15,096 bases of DNA from JBFLVQ01 sp040758525. GTDB lineage: Bacteria > Acidobacteriota > Blastocatellia > Chloracidobacteriales > JADJPF01. The DNA is taken from the NCBI GenBank assembly GCA_040758525.1, contig JBFLVQ010000162.1, forward strand, positions 1 through 15,096, given 5' to 3'. Shown here piece by piece: positions 14,048 through 15,096 of this stretch. Each line of letters starts with the position of its first letter. Positions within the stretch are counted from its first letter, which is position 1. The notes under the pieces were generated by a model. That model was not told the origin of the DNA, did no database searches, and saw only the letters and a program-made list of their open reading frames with translations. Position numbers and translations under genes: made by a program.

Positions 14048-15043
14048 CTAGTGTGTACGCACATCCAGGCCACGAGTGGCAGGCTGAAAATCGAGCACCT
14101 GACCACCGGCGGTCTGTAGTGCTGTCTCTACCGCCGATTTTGTATCTTCCCCAACGATAAATACTACACACCCACCACCACCAGCGCCGCAGACTTTAGC
14201 AGCAAGTGCGCCTGCATCATGGGCAACAACAATCAATTCCTCAATCTTTGGCGTAGTTACACCTGGAGAAAGGGTCTTACGTGTCTGCCATTCTTCGTCA
14301 AGCAATTCTGCAATCTGATTGAAATCGCCTTCTATAAGCGCGTTGCGCATCTTTGTTGTGATATTGCGGATCTGTTCAAATTGCGCAAAGATTGTGCTGT
14401 CACCATCTATATGACGTTTGGTGATCTCCCAGTTGTTAGTACCACTAAAGTGGGGTTTGCCGGTATAGCAAAGTACCAGTTGCATTCCTAGCGAGACTAG
14501 ATCAGCCTTGATCTCTTCCCGTTCAACCCCTTCTACATTGAGGTTGATCGAGTTTGCTCCACCATACATAGCAGAATAATAGTCTTGCACACCGGCAGGC
14601 ACACGTATCACCTGGGTCTCAATATTTTTAGCAATAGTAAGTAACTGCTCTTCATTGTAGCTACGTCCAGTAAAGATGTTGAGCGCACCACATACAGCGA
14701 TATTAAGTGCCGAAGAACCACCCAGGCCCGACCCCGGCGGAGCTGCGCATTCGGTAGTAAGGGTAAGGCCGCGATAAGGACGGAAGAAGCGTACTAGTCG
14801 TGCTAGTAGCTCCAGTTCAGAATTGTCGATAAGGCTCTCCAGTGTGCCTTCTACTACAGATCCAGTGTCTTTTGATTCTAAACGGATAATATTGTCCTCG
14901 CGCGGTTTTAGTTTGCAAGTAGCATAAAGATCGATAGCAAGATTGACGGTTTTGGCGCCTTGGTGAAAAAGATAGAGCGGCCAAATATCTATCGTGCCAC
15001 CGGCTAGATCTATCCGCGTTGGTGCACAAGCTTCAATCGTCAC
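14048..15043 (-). CDS. GHMP-family sugar kinase (HddA-like)
   Basis: A 331-residue kinase of the GHMP superfamily (galactokinase, homoserine, mevalonate and phosphomevalonate kinases). Motif 1 is APTRIDLAGGTIDIWP (7-22), motif 2, the phosphate loop, is PPGSGLGGSSALN (102-114), and motif 3 is CGAGGGGCVVF (285-295). The overall pattern, with a sugar-type N-terminus and RVPAGVQDYYSAMYGG at 147-162, fits heptose-7-phosphate or fucose kinase-like members better than homoserine kinase, despite thrC nearby. Substrate cannot be fixed from sequence. A GTG start at 15043 has AAAGGAA eight bases upstream; an ATG start is not available nearby. It is complete. Its upstream region lies at the window edge, where TTGACC at 15093-15088 could be a -35 box, with no clear -10. 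Confidence 0.88.
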   Translation of the reverse strand: MTIEACAPTRIDLAGGTIDIWPLYLFHQGAKTVNLAIDLYATCKLKPREDNIIRLESKDTGSVVEGTLESLIDNSELELLARLVRFFRPYRGLTLTTECAAPPGSGLGGSSALNIAVCGALNIFTGRSYNEEQLLTIAKNIETQVIRVPAGVQDYYSAMYGGANSINLNVEGVEREEIKADLVSLGMQLVLCYTGKPHFSGTNNWEITKRHIDGDSTIFAQFEQIRNITTKMRNALIEGDFNQIAELLDEEWQTRKTLSPGVTTPKIEELIVVAHDAGALAAKVCGAGGGGCVVFIVGEDTKSAVETALQTAGGQVLDFQPATRGLDVRTH

Positions 15044-15096
15044 AAAAGCAGTTCCTTTCTATTTAAAGATAAACCCTCGCTCTGGTAGGTCAATTG

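Noticed and set aside
14048..15043. Homoserine kinase (thrB) paired with thrC
   Set aside because: It is convergent, not co-transcribed, and its N-terminal and central motifs fit sugar-type GHMP kinases better.
15063..15093. TTGACC on the minus strand at the right edge as the GHMP kinase promoter
   Set aside because: The -35 is good but no -10 match occurs at 16-18 bases; the only T/A-rich candidate, TTAAAT, is too far.
1..15096. Horizontally acquired island, defence system, CRISPR or prophage
   Set aside because: No integrase, transposase, tRNA, repeats or composition shift are visible; recognised genes are core metabolism and envelope functions.

Overview
This 15.1-kb window looks like an ordinary stretch of chromosome from a free-living, diderm (Gram-negative-type) bacterium. 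The outer-membrane-type OmpA lipoprotein and the SEC-C-tailed SecA support a diderm. The protein sequences, such as the AspRS N-terminus, the threonine synthase with an N-terminal Cys4 zinc motif and the helical-repeat protein beside secA, remind me most of Acidobacteriota. Deltaproteobacteria-like lineages (Myxococcota and relatives) remain possible. Base composition is roughly balanced and codon use looks even across the genes. I see no insertion sequence, prophage, integrase, CRISPR array, tRNA or rRNA.

Layout, left to right. (1) 1-1704, minus strand: yacG (small zinc protein) followed by pyruvate kinase with an ATGA overlap; the kinase runs off the left edge only a few residues before its expected end. 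(2) 1705-2030: a divergent control region with a good sigma70-type promoter on each strand and a secA leader of about 160 nt. The leader holds a hairpin and a possible 30-codon leader ORF ending 4 nt before the secA ATG. (3) 2031-5864, plus strand: secA and a helical-repeat protein of unknown function. (4) 5863-5931: a perfect 28-bp inverted repeat, probably a shared terminator for two convergent units. (5) 5940-6689, minus: a lipoprotein with a coiled coil and an OmpA domain. (6) 6780-10440, minus: an overlapping three-gene operon, gamma-carbonic-anhydrase-like gene, hisS, aspS, closed by a stem-loop. (7) 10441-10672: divergent promoters. (8) 10673-11788, plus: an uncharacterised helical cytosolic protein. 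(9) 11806-12270, minus: RNase HI. (10) 12341-14032, plus: threonine synthase and a small Cys4 zinc-ribbon protein. (11) 14048-15043, minus: a GHMP-family sugar kinase, complete.

The genes are mainly housekeeping: glycolysis, protein export, aminoacyl-tRNA synthesis, RNA/DNA hybrid removal and threonine biosynthesis. Envelope functions are also present (SecA, OmpA lipoprotein, perhaps the sugar kinase). I find no convincing new defence, mobile or biosynthetic system. The points most worth a second look are the 28-bp inverted repeat, the secA leader with its coupled mini-ORF, and three uncharacterised conserved-looking proteins (4731-5864, 10673-11788, 13778-14032).
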